64,000 nt of DNA. Origin: Bradyrhizobium campsiandrae. GTDB taxonomy: Bacteria; Pseudomonadota; Alphaproteobacteria; Rhizobiales; Xanthobacteraceae. Under the pieces are notes generated by a model, which ran no database searches, was not told where the DNA came from, and saw only the letters and a list, made by a program, of their open reading frames with translations. The DNA lies in the NCBI RefSeq assembly GCF_014529705.1, contig NZ_JAANIH010000036.1, forward strand, positions 1 to 64,000, given 5' to 3'. A program made the position numbers and the translations under genes. Below are positions 53,199 to 61,812 of this stretch, one piece after another (position 1 is the first letter of the stretch; every line of letters starts with the position of its first letter).

Positions 53199-54016
53199 CC
53201 GATCTGTCCGTATCCGTGAGTTCGAACGCTCATTTGGCGTCGCAGCAGCCGTTGCCGGAGGCGCCGGCCAAGGTGACGGTGCGCAACCTCAATTTCTATT
53301 ACGGCGAGCACCACGCGCTGAAGAACATCAATCTGATGCTCGGCACCAACCGCGTCACGGCCTTCATCGGCCCGTCCGGCTGCGGCAAGTCGACCCTGCT
53401 GCGCATCTTCAACCGGATGTATGACCTCTATCCGGGTCAGCGCGTCACCGGTCAGCTGATGCTCGACCAGACCAACATTCTCGACCCCAAGCTCGACCTC
53501 AATCTGCTGCGCGCCCGCGTCGGCATGGTGTTCCAGAAGCCGACGCCGTTCCCGATGACCATCTACGAGAACATCGCCTTCGGCATCCGTCTCTATGAGA
53601 AGATCTCGAAATCCGAGATGGACGACCGCGTCGAGAAGGCGCTGCGCGGTGGCGCGCTGTGGAACGAGGTCAAGGACAAGCTCAATGCCTCCGGCCTGTC
53701 GCTCTCCGGCGGCCAGCAGCAGCGCCTTTGCATCGCCCGCACCGTCGCTGTCAGGCCCGAGGTGATCCTGTTCGACGAGCCCTGCTCGGCGCTCGACCCG
53801 ATCTCGACCGCCAAGGTCGAGGAGCTGATCCAGGAACTGTCCGAGAACTACACGATCGCGATCGTCACCCACAACATGCAGCAGGCGGCGCGCGTCTCCG
53901 ACAAGACCGCCTTCATGTATCTCGGCGAACTGATCGAGTTCGACGACACCAGCAAGATCTTCACGTCGCCGTCCGACCGGCGCACGCAGGATTACATCAC
54001 CGGCCGGTTCGGCTGA
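53195..54016 (+). CDS. pstB: Phosphate ABC transporter ATP-binding protein PstB
   Basis: A 273-residue ABC ATPase with Walker A GPSGCGKST, the PstB-specific GMVFQKPTPFPMTIYENI segment, signature LSGGQQQRLCIART, Walker B VILFDEPCSALDP and switch histidine VTHNMQQAARVS. It starts inside the pstA stop. It energises phosphate uptake and helps signal to PhoR together with PhoU. Confidence 0.97.
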   Translation: MTDLSVSVSSNAHLASQQPLPEAPAKVTVRNLNFYYGEHHALKNINLMLGTNRVTAFIGPSGCGKSTLLRIFNRMYDLYPGQRVTGQLMLDQTNILDPKLDLNLLRARVGMVFQKPTPFPMTIYENIAFGIRLYEKISKSEMDDRVEKALRGGALWNEVKDKLNASGLSLSGGQQQRLCIARTVAVRPEVILFDEPCSALDPISTAKVEELIQELSENYTIAIVTHNMQQAARVSDKTAFMYLGELIEFDDTSKIFTSPSDRRTQDYITGRFG

Positions 54017-54029
54017 GGAGAGGCAGGAC

Positions 54030-54746
54030 ATGGCTTCCGAACACACCGCAAAAGCCTTCGATACCGACCTCCAGGAGCTCACGCGCCTGGTCGCCGAGAT
54101 GGGCGGAATCGCCGAGCGCATGATCGTGGATTCCGTCGACGCGCTGATCCGCCGCGACGTCGCGCTCGGTCAGCGCGTCGTCACCACCGACGCCGAGCTC
54201 GATACGCTGCAGAAGAAGATCGAAGAGCGCGCCGTGCTCACCATCGCGCGCCGCCAGCCGATGGCGATCGACCTGCGCGAGATCGTCGGCGCCATGCGCG
54301 TCGCGACCGATCTCGAGCGGATCGGCGACCTCGCCAAGAACATGGGCAAGCGCGTCGCGGCGCTGGAGACGGATTTCCATCCGCTCAAACTGTTCCGCGG
54401 CCTCGAGCACATGACCGACCTCGTGCAGCAGCAGGTCAAGTCTGTGCTCGACGCCTATGCCGCGCACGATCTGCCGGCGGCGATGGCGGTGTGGAAGGGC
54501 GACGAGGAAGTCGATGCCATCTGCACCTCGCTGTTCCGCGAGCTCCTCACCTACATGATGGAGGATCCGCGCAACATCTCGTTCTGCATCCATCTGATGT
54601 TCTGCGCCAAGAACATCGAGCGGATCGGCGACCACGCCACCAACATTGCCGAGACCGTGTTCTACATGATCGAAGGCCAAGCCATCACCGACAAGCGGCC
54701 GAAGGGTGACATGACGACCTTCGCCACCACGATTCCGAATACTTAA
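54030..54746 (+). CDS. phoU: Phosphate signalling regulator PhoU
   Basis: A 238-residue, two-repeat all-helical protein. Each repeat carries the PhoU metal motif (RVATDLERIGDLAKNM in the first, CAKNIERIGDHATNIAE in the second). It connects PstB status to PhoR inhibition. It lies 13 bases after pstB with GAGGAGAGG in the gap, and is followed by phoB. Confidence 0.96.
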   Translation: MASEHTAKAFDTDLQELTRLVAEMGGIAERMIVDSVDALIRRDVALGQRVVTTDAELDTLQKKIEERAVLTIARRQPMAIDLREIVGAMRVATDLERIGDLAKNMGKRVAALETDFHPLKLFRGLEHMTDLVQQQVKSVLDAYAAHDLPAAMAVWKGDEEVDAICTSLFRELLTYMMEDPRNISFCIHLMFCAKNIERIGDHATNIAETVFYMIEGQAITDKRPKGDMTTFATTIPNT

Positions 54747-54760
54747 GGAGCGACGACCCC

Positions 54761-55468
54761 ATGGGCGCACGCATTATGGTGGTTGAGGACGAGGAAGCTC
54801 TGACCGAGCTTCTCCGCTACAACCTCGAGGGCGACGGCTATGACGTCGAGACGGTGATGCGCGGCGACGATGCCGACACCCGCCTCAAGGAACACATCCC
54901 CGATCTGATCGTGCTCGACTGGATGCTGCCGGGGCTCTCGGGCATCGAGCTGTGCCGGCGCCTGCGGACGCGGTCCGACACCAAGCAGCTGCCGATCATC
55001 ATGCTGACCGCGCGCGGCGAAGAGAGCGAGCGTGTCAGGGGACTTGCGACCGGCGCCGACGATTACATCGTCAAGCCGTTCTCGGTGCCCGAGCTGCTGG
55101 CACGCGTGAAGGGCCTGCTGCGGCGCGCCAGCCCCGAGCGGCTCGCAACCGTCCTCGCCTTCGGCGACATCGAGCTCGATCGCGAGAAGCGCCGCGTGGC
55201 GCGCTCGGGCCGGCCGATCGATCTCGGCCCGACCGAATATCGCCTGCTGGAGTTCTTCCTGGAACATCCCGGCCGCGTGTTCTCGCGCGAGCAGCTGCTC
55301 GACAGCGTCTGGGGCCGCGACATCTATATCGACGAGCGCACCGTCGACGTACATATCGGCCGCCTGCGCAAGCTGCTCAATCTCGGCCGCGAGCAGGACC
55401 CGATCCGCACCGTTCGCGGCGCCGGCTACGCCCTCGATGACCGCTTCGCGAAGGCCGAGCAGACGTAA
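54761..55468 (+). CDS. phoB: Phosphate regulon response regulator PhoB
   Basis: A 235-residue OmpR-type response regulator. The receiver domain has Asp53 in VLDWMLPG and Lys in DDYIVKPFS; the C-terminal winged helix has VFSREQLLDSVWGRDIY and ERTVDVHIGRLRKLL. It binds Pho boxes when phosphorylated by PhoR. AAGGAG precedes the start. A strong terminator follows, so this ends the operon. Confidence 0.97.
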   Translation: MGARIMVVEDEEALTELLRYNLEGDGYDVETVMRGDDADTRLKEHIPDLIVLDWMLPGLSGIELCRRLRTRSDTKQLPIIMLTARGEESERVRGLATGADDYIVKPFSVPELLARVKGLLRRASPERLATVLAFGDIELDREKRRVARSGRPIDLGPTEYRLLEFFLEHPGRVFSREQLLDSVWGRDIYIDERTVDVHIGRLRKLLNLGREQDPIRTVRGAGYALDDRFAKAEQT

Positions 55469-55496
55469 AGCTGATTGAGCTGCACGTAAGCACGAC

Positions 55497-55526
55497 AAAA
55501 AAGCGCGCCCCGAGGCGCGCTTTTCC
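55497..55526 (+). terminator. Rho-independent terminator after phoB
   Basis: AAAAGCGCGCC and GGCGCGCTTTT form an 11-bp perfect stem around loop CCGA, with a following T-rich tail (TTTTCCTTATTT). It lies 30 bases after the phoB stop. Its symmetry could also serve gcrA from the other side. Confidence 0.93.
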
Positions 55527-55572
55527 TTATTTGTTCCGACTTGTCGCGGGACGATGTCGTTTGAAGCTGCAA

Positions 55573-56085
55573 TCAGCGCGTGCCCGGCTTGACCGGTGCA
55601 CGGCGGCGATCGGCTGCCGGCTGATACGCCACGCGCGAGTGCTGGGCGCAATAAGGCAGGCCGGAGAGCGCCTTGCCGCCGCAGAAGAAGAAATCCGGGC
55701 TCGAGGGATCGCCGACCGGCCAGTGGCAGGTCGCTTCGTTCAATTCGAGCAGTGATAGCCGCTGGCTCATCGGCACCACGTTGTCGTAGGTCACGGGTTC
55801 GGCCTCAACCTCGACCTCGAAGGCCTGCGCCAGCGCGGTGTTGCCGCGCGCGATGGGGCGGCTCACCCGCATCATGTGCTGCGCGGGACGCGCCTTGCGC
55901 GGCCGGGGAGCTGCTGATGACGGGCTCTTGGCGCGGCCGGACAGGCCGAGCCTGTGCACCTTGCCGATCACGGCGTTGCGGGTGACATTCCCAAGCTCAG
56001 CGGCGATCTGGCTGGCCGAAAGTCCGGCCTCCCAGAGCTTTTTCAGCTGTTCGACGCGATCGTCGGACCAGGTCAAAACCGTCAT
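55573..56085 (-). CDS. gcrA: GcrA cell-cycle regulator
   Basis: A 170-residue protein. The N-terminal DNA-binding region MTVLTWSDDRVEQLKKLW, then GLSASQIAAELG and NAVIGKVHRLGL, and the Cys-containing C-terminal block CHWPVGDP, FFFCGGKAL and PYCAQHSR, are diagnostic of GcrA. It recruits sigma70 RNA polymerase at promoters with CcrM-methylated GANTC sites. ATG 56085 is preferred to a frame start at 56115, because AAGGAAAGGG lies just upstream. Several GANTC sites lie in its upstream region. Confidence 0.95.
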   Translation of the reverse strand: MTVLTWSDDRVEQLKKLWEAGLSASQIAAELGNVTRNAVIGKVHRLGLSGRAKSPSSAAPRPRKARPAQHMMRVSRPIARGNTALAQAFEVEVEAEPVTYDNVVPMSQRLSLLELNEATCHWPVGDPSSPDFFFCGGKALSGLPYCAQHSRVAYQPAADRRRAPVKPGTR

Positions 56086-56405
56086 TGCACCCTTTCCTTC
56101 GCCGCGCGCCGCCATCCTGGGGCCGCACGACGAATGCCTAAGTCTCGAAAAACCCGTGCCGCCAGAATCCCTTAAGGCTCGCCGGGCGCAATGAGACGCC
56201 CGAACGTTTACGCCGGTACATGAGGACTTTTGGGATCAGGACCGCTACACGAGATGTCGTATCTGACAAGCCAAACGCTACAATATGGCGTGACTCGCGC
56301 GCAAGAGTCTGCCGACTCGCTTCCACATGTTCCGTGGCCAAAATCCCGCAAAATCGCCACCGCAAGACTACGGATTCAGCGTTTCGCGAGGCTTTCCGGG
56401 TGGCA

Positions 56406-56433
56406 TTGACACCCGTCTCATCAAGCCTAAGAT
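56406..56433 (+). promoter_or_regulatory. Sigma70-type promoter for argD-argF
   Basis: TTGACA at 56406-56411 and TAAGAT at 56428-56433, 16 bases apart. The start of transcription should fall near 56440, giving a leader of about 110 bases for argD. Confidence 0.6.
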
Positions 56434-56440
56434 AGTCACG

Positions 56441-56465
56441 CGTGCCGCCCTTAAAAGGCGGCACG
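56441..56465 (+). promoter_or_regulatory. 5'-leader hairpin upstream of argD
   Basis: CGTGCCGCC and GGCGGCACG form a perfect 9-bp stem around CTTAAAA, followed by TTTCGTTTTCC. It lies at the predicted 5' end of the argD transcript. It could be an mRNA-stabilising stem or an attenuator-like terminator; no antiterminator was identified. Confidence 0.5.
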
Positions 56466-56552
56466 TTTCGTTTTCCGGGCCGGTCAATGGTGCGTTGCGT
56501 AATGCACCACCGTCCGTCCGCAACAATCAAGTGCAACAACCCAGTGACCGTC

Positions 56553-57755
56553 ATGACCAACAGCGCAGCGCCGCACTTGCTCCCCGTTTTCGCCAGGGCC
56601 GACATCGGTTTTGAGCGCGGTGAAGGCGTCTGGTTGATCGCAACCAACGGCGATTGCTATCTCGATTTCACCTCGGGCGTCGCGGTGAATGCGCTCGGCC
56701 ATGCTCATCCGGCGCTGGTCAAGGCGTTGCAGGAGCAGGCGACAAAGCTCTGGCACATGTCGAACCTGTTCCAGAGCCCCGATGGCGAGAAGCTCGCCGC
56801 CCGCCTGTGCAGCGAGAGCTTTGCCGACTTCGTGTTCTTCTGCAATTCCGGCGCAGAGGCGCTGGAGGGCGTGATCAAGCTGGTTCGCCATCATCACTTC
56901 TCCAAGGGCCATCCGGAGCGCTACCGCATCATCACCTTCGAGGGCGCCTTCCACGGCCGCACGCTGGCAACGCTGGCGGCGACCGGCTCGGCAAAATATC
57001 TCGAAGGCTTCGGCCCGCCGATGGACGGCTTCGACCAGGTCGCCCATGGCGACATCGAGGCCGTGAAGAAGGCGATCGGTCCGGCGACCGCCGGCATCCT
57101 GATCGAGCCGATCCAGGGCGAGGGCGGCGTGCGCTCGGCGCCATTAGGCTTTCTCAAGGCGTTGCGCCAGCTGTGCGATGAGAAAGGCCTGCTGCTCGCC
57201 TTCGACGAGGTGCAAACCGGCATGGGCCGCACCGGCGATCTGTTCGCGCATCGCCGCACCGGTGTCACGCCCGACGTGATGTCGCTGGCCAAGGCGCTCG
57301 GCGGCGGCTTCCCGATCGGCGCGGTGCTGGCGACCGCGGATGCGGCCTCCGGCATGGGGCCCGGCTCCCACGGCTCGACCTTCGGCGGCAATCCGCTGGC
57401 GATCGCAGCCGCGAATGCCGTGCTCGACGTCATGCTGAGGCCCGGCTTCTTCGACCACGTGCAGAAGATGTCGCTGCTGCTCAAGCAGAAGCTCGCATCC
57501 GTCATCGACCGCCACCCCGACATCGTCAGCGAAGTGCGCGGCGAGGGCCTCCTGATCGGCATCAAGGCGGTGGTGCCATCAGGCGACCTGATCGCGGCGC
57601 TCCGCAACGAAAAGCTGCTCACCGTCGGCGCCGGCGACAATGTCGTGCGCTTCCTGCCGCCCTTGATCGTCACCGAGGCGGAGATCGAGGACAGCGTCAT
57701 CAGGCTCGAACGCGCCTGCGCGGCGTTGTCCGGCAGCAAGCGGACGGCAAGCTGA
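56553..57755 (+). CDS. argD: Acetylornithine aminotransferase
   Basis: A 400-residue class III PLP aminotransferase. Motifs include YLDFTSGVAVNALGHAHPAL, FFCNSGAEALEGVIKL, PIQGEGGVRSA, LLAFDEVQTGMGRTG and the PLP Lys in MSLAKALGGGFPIGA. It makes N-acetylornithine in arginine biosynthesis. The start MTNSAAPHLLPVFAR (56553) is the family start. Its stop overlaps the argF start (TGATG). Confidence 0.95.
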   Translation: MTNSAAPHLLPVFARADIGFERGEGVWLIATNGDCYLDFTSGVAVNALGHAHPALVKALQEQATKLWHMSNLFQSPDGEKLAARLCSESFADFVFFCNSGAEALEGVIKLVRHHHFSKGHPERYRIITFEGAFHGRTLATLAATGSAKYLEGFGPPMDGFDQVAHGDIEAVKKAIGPATAGILIEPIQGEGGVRSAPLGFLKALRQLCDEKGLLLAFDEVQTGMGRTGDLFAHRRTGVTPDVMSLAKALGGGFPIGAVLATADAASGMGPGSHGSTFGGNPLAIAAANAVLDVMLRPGFFDHVQKMSLLLKQKLASVIDRHPDIVSEVRGEGLLIGIKAVVPSGDLIAALRNEKLLTVGAGDNVVRFLPPLIVTEAEIEDSVIRLERACAALSGSKRTAS

Positions 57756-58678
57756 TGAGCAAGGGTCCAAAGCACTTCCTGGATATCAACGAGCTGCCGC
57801 TGTCGGAGCTCAAGAGCATGCTCGCGGCTTCCTCCGCCATGAAGGCGAAGCAGAAGGCGCATCAGCCGGTGAAGCCGCTCGAAGGCAAGACGCTGGCGAT
57901 GATCTTCGAGCGTCCCTCGACGCGGACGCGGGTGTCGTTCGACGTCGCCATGCGCCAGCTCGGCGGGGAGCCCATCATGCTGACAGGCGCCGAGATGCAG
58001 CTCGGCCGCGGCGAGACCATTGCCGACACGGCCCGCGTGCTGTCGCGCTATGTCGATGCCATCATGATCCGCATCCTCAATCACGAGGCGCTGCTGGAGC
58101 TCGCGGCCAACGCGACCGTGCCCGTCATCAACGGCCTGACGCGGCGCTCGCATCCGTGCCAGGTGATGGCGGACCTCCTGACCTTTGAGGAGCATCGCGG
58201 GCCGATCGAGGGCCGCACCGTGGCCTGGACCGGCGACGACAACAACGTGCTGGCGTCCTGGGCCCACGCGGCCGAGCGCTTCAAGTTCAACCTCAATGTC
58301 GCAACTCCGCCGGAGCTGGCTCCGAAGAAGGCGATGCGCGACTTCATCAAGACCACCGGCGCGTCGATCGTGCTCGGCACCGATCCCGAAGCCGCGGTGA
58401 AGGGCGCCGATTGCGTCGTCACCGACACCTGGGTGTCGATGGGCGACAAGGAAGGCGAGCACCGCCACAACGTGCTCAAGCCCTACCAGGTCAATGCCAA
58501 GCTGATGTCGCTGGCCAAACCCGACGCGCTGTTCATGCACTGCCTGCCCGCCCATCGCGGCGAGGAGGTCACCGACGATGTGATCGACGGCCCGCAATCG
58601 GTCGTGTTCGACGAGGCCGAAAACCGTCTGCACGCCCAGAAGGGCATTCTGGCCTGGTGTTTTGACGCGGTGAAGTAA
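57755..58678 (+). CDS. argF: Ornithine carbamoyltransferase
   Basis: A 307-residue enzyme making citrulline from ornithine and carbamoyl phosphate. Motifs include the carbamoyl phosphate loop ERPSTRTRVSFDVAM, HPCQVMADLLTF, the SMG-loop-like DTWVSMGDKEGE and the Cys-Leu motif MHCLPAHRGEEV. ATG 57755 overlaps the argD stop by one base, so translation is coupled. A dispersed repeat follows. Confidence 0.96.
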   Translation: MSKGPKHFLDINELPLSELKSMLAASSAMKAKQKAHQPVKPLEGKTLAMIFERPSTRTRVSFDVAMRQLGGEPIMLTGAEMQLGRGETIADTARVLSRYVDAIMIRILNHEALLELAANATVPVINGLTRRSHPCQVMADLLTFEEHRGPIEGRTVAWTGDDNNVLASWAHAAERFKFNLNVATPPELAPKKAMRDFIKTTGASIVLGTDPEAAVKGADCVVTDTWVSMGDKEGEHRHNVLKPYQVNAKLMSLAKPDALFMHCLPAHRGEEVTDDVIDGPQSVVFDEAENRLHAQKGILAWCFDAVK

Positions 58679-58719
58679 AGCGATGGCGTGGTGGGGTCGC
58701 GTCGATGACCCCATTCTCC

Positions 58720-58890
58720 GCCGTCATCCCGGACCAGCGCCGCATAGCGGCGCGCCGATCCGGGATCCATAACCACAGGACTGAGTTTGGCGAGGACTCG
58801 GAGTTGTCATCTCGCGCGATGACGTCATCCTGTGGTTATGGATCCCGGGCTCGCGCTTCGCGCGCCCTGGGGCGACACCGAGTTTGAGGC
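58720..58890. repeat. Dispersed 140-170 base palindromic element, copy 2
   Basis: GTCATCCCGGACCAGCGCCG starts the left arm; CATAACCACAGGA and its complement TCCTGTGGTTATG face each other, and AGTTTGGCGA and the right-end AGTTTGAGGC match copy 1 at 43201-43340 in the same order. It occupies most of the gap between argF and hslO. Confidence 0.75.
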
Positions 58891-58938
58891 CACCCGCGCC
58901 CCTTCCATTTTCCGCCCTCCGACCCCAGATACAGCGCC

Positions 58939-59958
58939 ATGGTTTCCCAATCCCCTGACTTGAAAACCGGGTTCGAAGGCCCGGTTCGCGCGCCTTCAGC
59001 GGTTCCGATCGATGACGCCGTGCTGCCCTACGAGGTCGATGCGCTCGACGTGCGTGGACGCCTGGTGCGGCTCGGTCCTGCGCTCGACGACATCCTGACC
59101 AAGCACGATTATCCCGCGCCCGTGGGCAAGCTGCTCGGCGAGGCCATCGTGCTGACGACGCTGCTCGGCTCGGCGCTGAAATTCGAAGGCCGCTTCATCC
59201 TCCAGGCCCAGACCGACGGGCCGGTGTCGTTCCTGGTGGTGGACTATCAGGCGCCCGATCGCCTGCGCGCCTATGCGCGCTTCGATGCTGAACGTCTTGG
59301 CGATGCCAAGGAAACCGGCATGAACTCCGGCACTCTGCTCGGCCACGGGCATCTTGCCATGACCATCGACCAGGGCCCGGACATGAGCCGCTACCAGGGT
59401 CTGGTCGCGCTCGACGGCGGCAGCCTGGAAGACGCCGCCCACGAATATTTCCTGCGCTCCGAGCAGATCCCGACGCGCGTGCGCCTCGCGGTCGGCGAAG
59501 AGTGGCGCTCGAGCGACGGCGGCAAGCACCGCTGGCGCGCCGGCGGCATGCTGATGCAGTTTCTGCCGAAGGCGCCTGAGCGCGCACGACAGGCGGATTT
59601 GCACCCCGGCGATGCGCCAGAGGGCGCCGAGGTGCACAGTGTCGCCGAGGACGATGCCTGGGTCGAGGCGCGCTCGCTGATCGAGACGGTCGAGGACGTC
59701 GAGTTGATCGATCCTGATCTCTCCGGCGAGCGGCTGCTCTACCGCCTGTTCCACGAACGTGGCGTGCGTGTGTTCAATCCGCTGGTCCTGAAAGCGCAAT
59801 GCTCCTGCTCGCGCGACGCGGTCGCCGCGATGCTGAAGAGCTTCTCCCCCGATGATCGCAGCGCCATGGTCAAGGACGACAAGGTCGTCGTGACCTGCGA
59901 GTTCTGCTCGTCGGTGTATCAGTTCACGCCGCACGAGGCGGGCGTCGAGAGCGCGTGA
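58939..59958 (+). CDS. hslO: Redox-regulated chaperone Hsp33
   Basis: A 339-residue holdase chaperone activated by oxidation. The C-terminal zinc redox switch is seen as CSC in KAQCSCSRDAV and CEFC in VTCEFCSSVYQF. The N-terminal substrate domain has TTLLGSALKFEGRFILQ and LGHGHLAMTID. It is slightly longer than the E. coli protein owing to an N-terminal extension and an acidic insert. It is followed by convergent apaG. Confidence 0.95.
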   Translation: MVSQSPDLKTGFEGPVRAPSAVPIDDAVLPYEVDALDVRGRLVRLGPALDDILTKHDYPAPVGKLLGEAIVLTTLLGSALKFEGRFILQAQTDGPVSFLVVDYQAPDRLRAYARFDAERLGDAKETGMNSGTLLGHGHLAMTIDQGPDMSRYQGLVALDGGSLEDAAHEYFLRSEQIPTRVRLAVGEEWRSSDGGKHRWRAGGMLMQFLPKAPERARQADLHPGDAPEGAEVHSVAEDDAWVEARSLIETVEDVELIDPDLSGERLLYRLFHERGVRVFNPLVLKAQCSCSRDAVAAMLKSFSPDDRSAMVKDDKVVVTCEFCSSVYQFTPHEAGVESA

Positions 59959-59970
59959 CGTGGCGCGGCC

Positions 59971-60363
59971 CTAATTCAACACCCGCTTGTTGTCCGGGCT
60001 GTCGAGCGAGAACGTCGGCACCTCGATCTCGAAGCGTTCGCCGGTTTCGCTGACCATCAGGTAGCGGCCGGTCATGAAGCCGGAGGCGGTCGAGAGCGGC
60101 ACGCCGGAGGTATATTCGAAGCGATCACCGGGGGCGAGCGTCGGCTGCTCGCCGACCACGCCTTCGCCCTTGACCTCCTGCTGCCGGCCGGAGGCGTCGG
60201 TGATGATCCAGTGCCGCGTCTTGAGCTGCACGGTCTCTTCGCCCGAATTGGTGATGACGATGGTGTAGGACCAGAAATAGCGCGAGCGGTCGGCCGACGA
60301 TTGCTCCGGAACAAAGCACGGCTCGACGGTCACTTCGATTTGGCGGGTCACGGCACGGTACAT
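59971..60363 (-). CDS. apaG: ApaG protein
   Basis: A 130-residue immunoglobulin-like beta protein of the ApaG family. Segments MYRAVTRQIEVTVEPCF, RYFWSYTIVITNSGEETVQL, RHWIITDASGRQQEV and GRYLMVSETGERFEIEVP fit. Its cellular role is not well established; an association with RNA capping removal has been suggested for relatives. ATG 60363 gives the usual length, while ATG 60375 with AGGA upstream would add four residues. A very long upstream frame runs antisense to opgC and is not coding. Confidence 0.92.
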   Translation of the reverse strand: MYRAVTRQIEVTVEPCFVPEQSSADRSRYFWSYTIVITNSGEETVQLKTRHWIITDASGRQQEVKGEGVVGEQPTLAPGDRFEYTSGVPLSTASGFMTGRYLMVSETGERFEIEVPTFSLDSPDNKRVLN

Positions 60364-60555
60364 GATTGCCATCATAGCGAATCCTGGCCCGGAACCAAAC
60401 GCCGAAGTCCGCTTTCGCGACATCGTCCCGCCAGAATTGGCGAAGAGTACACCCCCCAAAGGACAGCCAAATGTGATCCGGCCGCTTTGCGAGGCGGCGA
60501 CTGGACCGGTACACTCCTCCAACGTCGCGATTTGCGGAAGGGTTTTTGGGCCCCG

Positions 60556-61812
60556 ATGACCATTGCCGATCAAGTGACGGGATCGACGATCGCGGGAACC
60601 GCGGGGGCCAAGCCCGCGGACGCCAAGCCGCGCGTGGCTGCGCCGGCGATCACGCTGCCGGCCATCGGCGAGCGCGAGCTCAGGCTCGACCTGTTTCGGG
60701 GCCTCGCGCTGTGGCTGATCTTCATCGACCATCTGCCGCCGAACCTGCTGACCTGGTTCACCATCCGCAATTACGGCTTCAGCGACGCCACCGAGATCTT
60801 CATCTTCATCTCCGGCTACACCGCCGCCTTCGTCTATGGCCGCGCGATGCTGGAAAACGGTTTCGTGGTCGCCACCGCGCGCATCCTGCGCCGCGTCTGG
60901 CAGATCTATGTCGCCCACGTCTTCCTGTTCACGATCTTCCTCGCCGAGATCTCCTACGTGGCGACCAGTTTCGAGAACCCGCTCTACACCGAAGAGATGG
61001 GGATCATGGATTTCCTCAAGCAGCCCGATATCACGATCGTGCAGGCGCTGCTGTTGCGCTTCCGGCCCGTCAACATGGACGTGCTGCCGCTCTACATCGT
61101 CCTGATGCTGGCGCTGCCGCTGATCCTGTGGTCGATGAAGTGGAAGCCCGACGTCACGCTCGCGCTCTCGGCCCTGCTGTACGCGGCGACCTGGGAATTC
61201 GACCTCTACTTCTCGGCCTATCCGAACGGCTTCTGGGCGTTCAATCCGCTGGCCTGGCAATTGCTTTTCGTGTTCGGAGCCTGGTGCGCGCTCGGCGGGG
61301 CGCGACGGATGTCGCGCATCCTGGCCTCGCCCGTGACGATGTGGATCTCGATCGCCTATCTCGTCGCGGCGTTCTACGTGACGCTGACCTGGTACGTGCC
61401 GCAGCTCTCTCAGTTCATGCCGAAGCGGCTCGAGCAATGGATGTATCCGATCGACAAGACCGACCTCGACGTGCTGCGCTTCACGCATTTCCTGGCGCTG
61501 TCGGCGCTCACCGTGCGCTTCCTGCCACGGGAGTGGCCGGGCCTGAAATCGCCGTGGCTGCGACCGCTGATCCTGTGCGGCCAGCATTCGCTCGAGATCT
61601 TCTGCCTCGGCGTCTTCCTGGCCTTTGCCGGGCACTTCATCCTGGCCGAAGTCTCGGGCGGGCCGGCCATGCATGCGCTGATTAGTCTCTCCGGAATCCT
61701 GATCATGTGGGGCGTTGCCTGGGTGATTTCGTGGTACAAGCGCGTAGCTGACAAGAGCGGTGCGAAAACCAAAAACGCCGTCGGCAACGCCGATCTGGCG
61801 GGAGGGGGCTGA
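60556..61812 (+). CDS. opgC: OpgC membrane acyltransferase (osmoregulated periplasmic glucan modification)
   Basis: A 418-residue polytopic protein with about ten membrane segments. Family pieces are LDLFRGLALWLIFIDHLPPN, YGFSDATEIFIFISGYTAAF and LCGQHSLEIFCLGVFLAF, with catalytic-type His in the first and third. OpgC enzymes transfer succinyl or related groups to periplasmic glucans. The stop overlaps the following SGNH gene start by 1 base (TGATG), so the three genes form an operon. Which glucan or group is modified here is not known. Confidence 0.92.
   Translation: MTIADQVTGSTIAGTAGAKPADAKPRVAAPAITLPAIGERELRLDLFRGLALWLIFIDHLPPNLLTWFTIRNYGFSDATEIFIFISGYTAAFVYGRAMLENGFVVATARILRRVWQIYVAHVFLFTIFLAEISYVATSFENPLYTEEMGIMDFLKQPDITIVQALLLRFRPVNMDVLPLYIVLMLALPLILWSMKWKPDVTLALSALLYAATWEFDLYFSAYPNGFWAFNPLAWQLLFVFGAWCALGGARRMSRILASPVTMWISIAYLVAAFYVTLTWYVPQLSQFMPKRLEQWMYPIDKTDLDVLRFTHFLALSALTVRFLPREWPGLKSPWLRPLILCGQHSLEIFCLGVFLAFAGHFILAEVSGGPAMHALISLSGILIMWGVAWVISWYKRVADKSGAKTKNAVGNADLAGGG

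Larger units (their letters stand above)
56086..56552. other. Divergent region between gcrA and argD
   Basis: 467 bases without a recognised gene. GANTC methylation sites lie at 56165, 56292, 56305, 56314 and 56373. A TTGACA-N16-TAAGAT promoter (56406-56433) is followed at once by a hairpin (56441-56465). An open frame from 56442 into argD includes this hairpin and is rejected as the start. Confidence 0.65.

Noticed and set aside
56921..58714. 597-codon open frame on the minus strand
   Set aside because: It runs antisense to argD and argF, which are certain. No domain or signal was recognised in its translation.
60376..61674. Upstream extension of apaG to a 567-codon frame
   Set aside because: The extra residues are antisense to opgC and low in complexity; ApaG proteins are about 130 residues and start at MYRAVTRQ.
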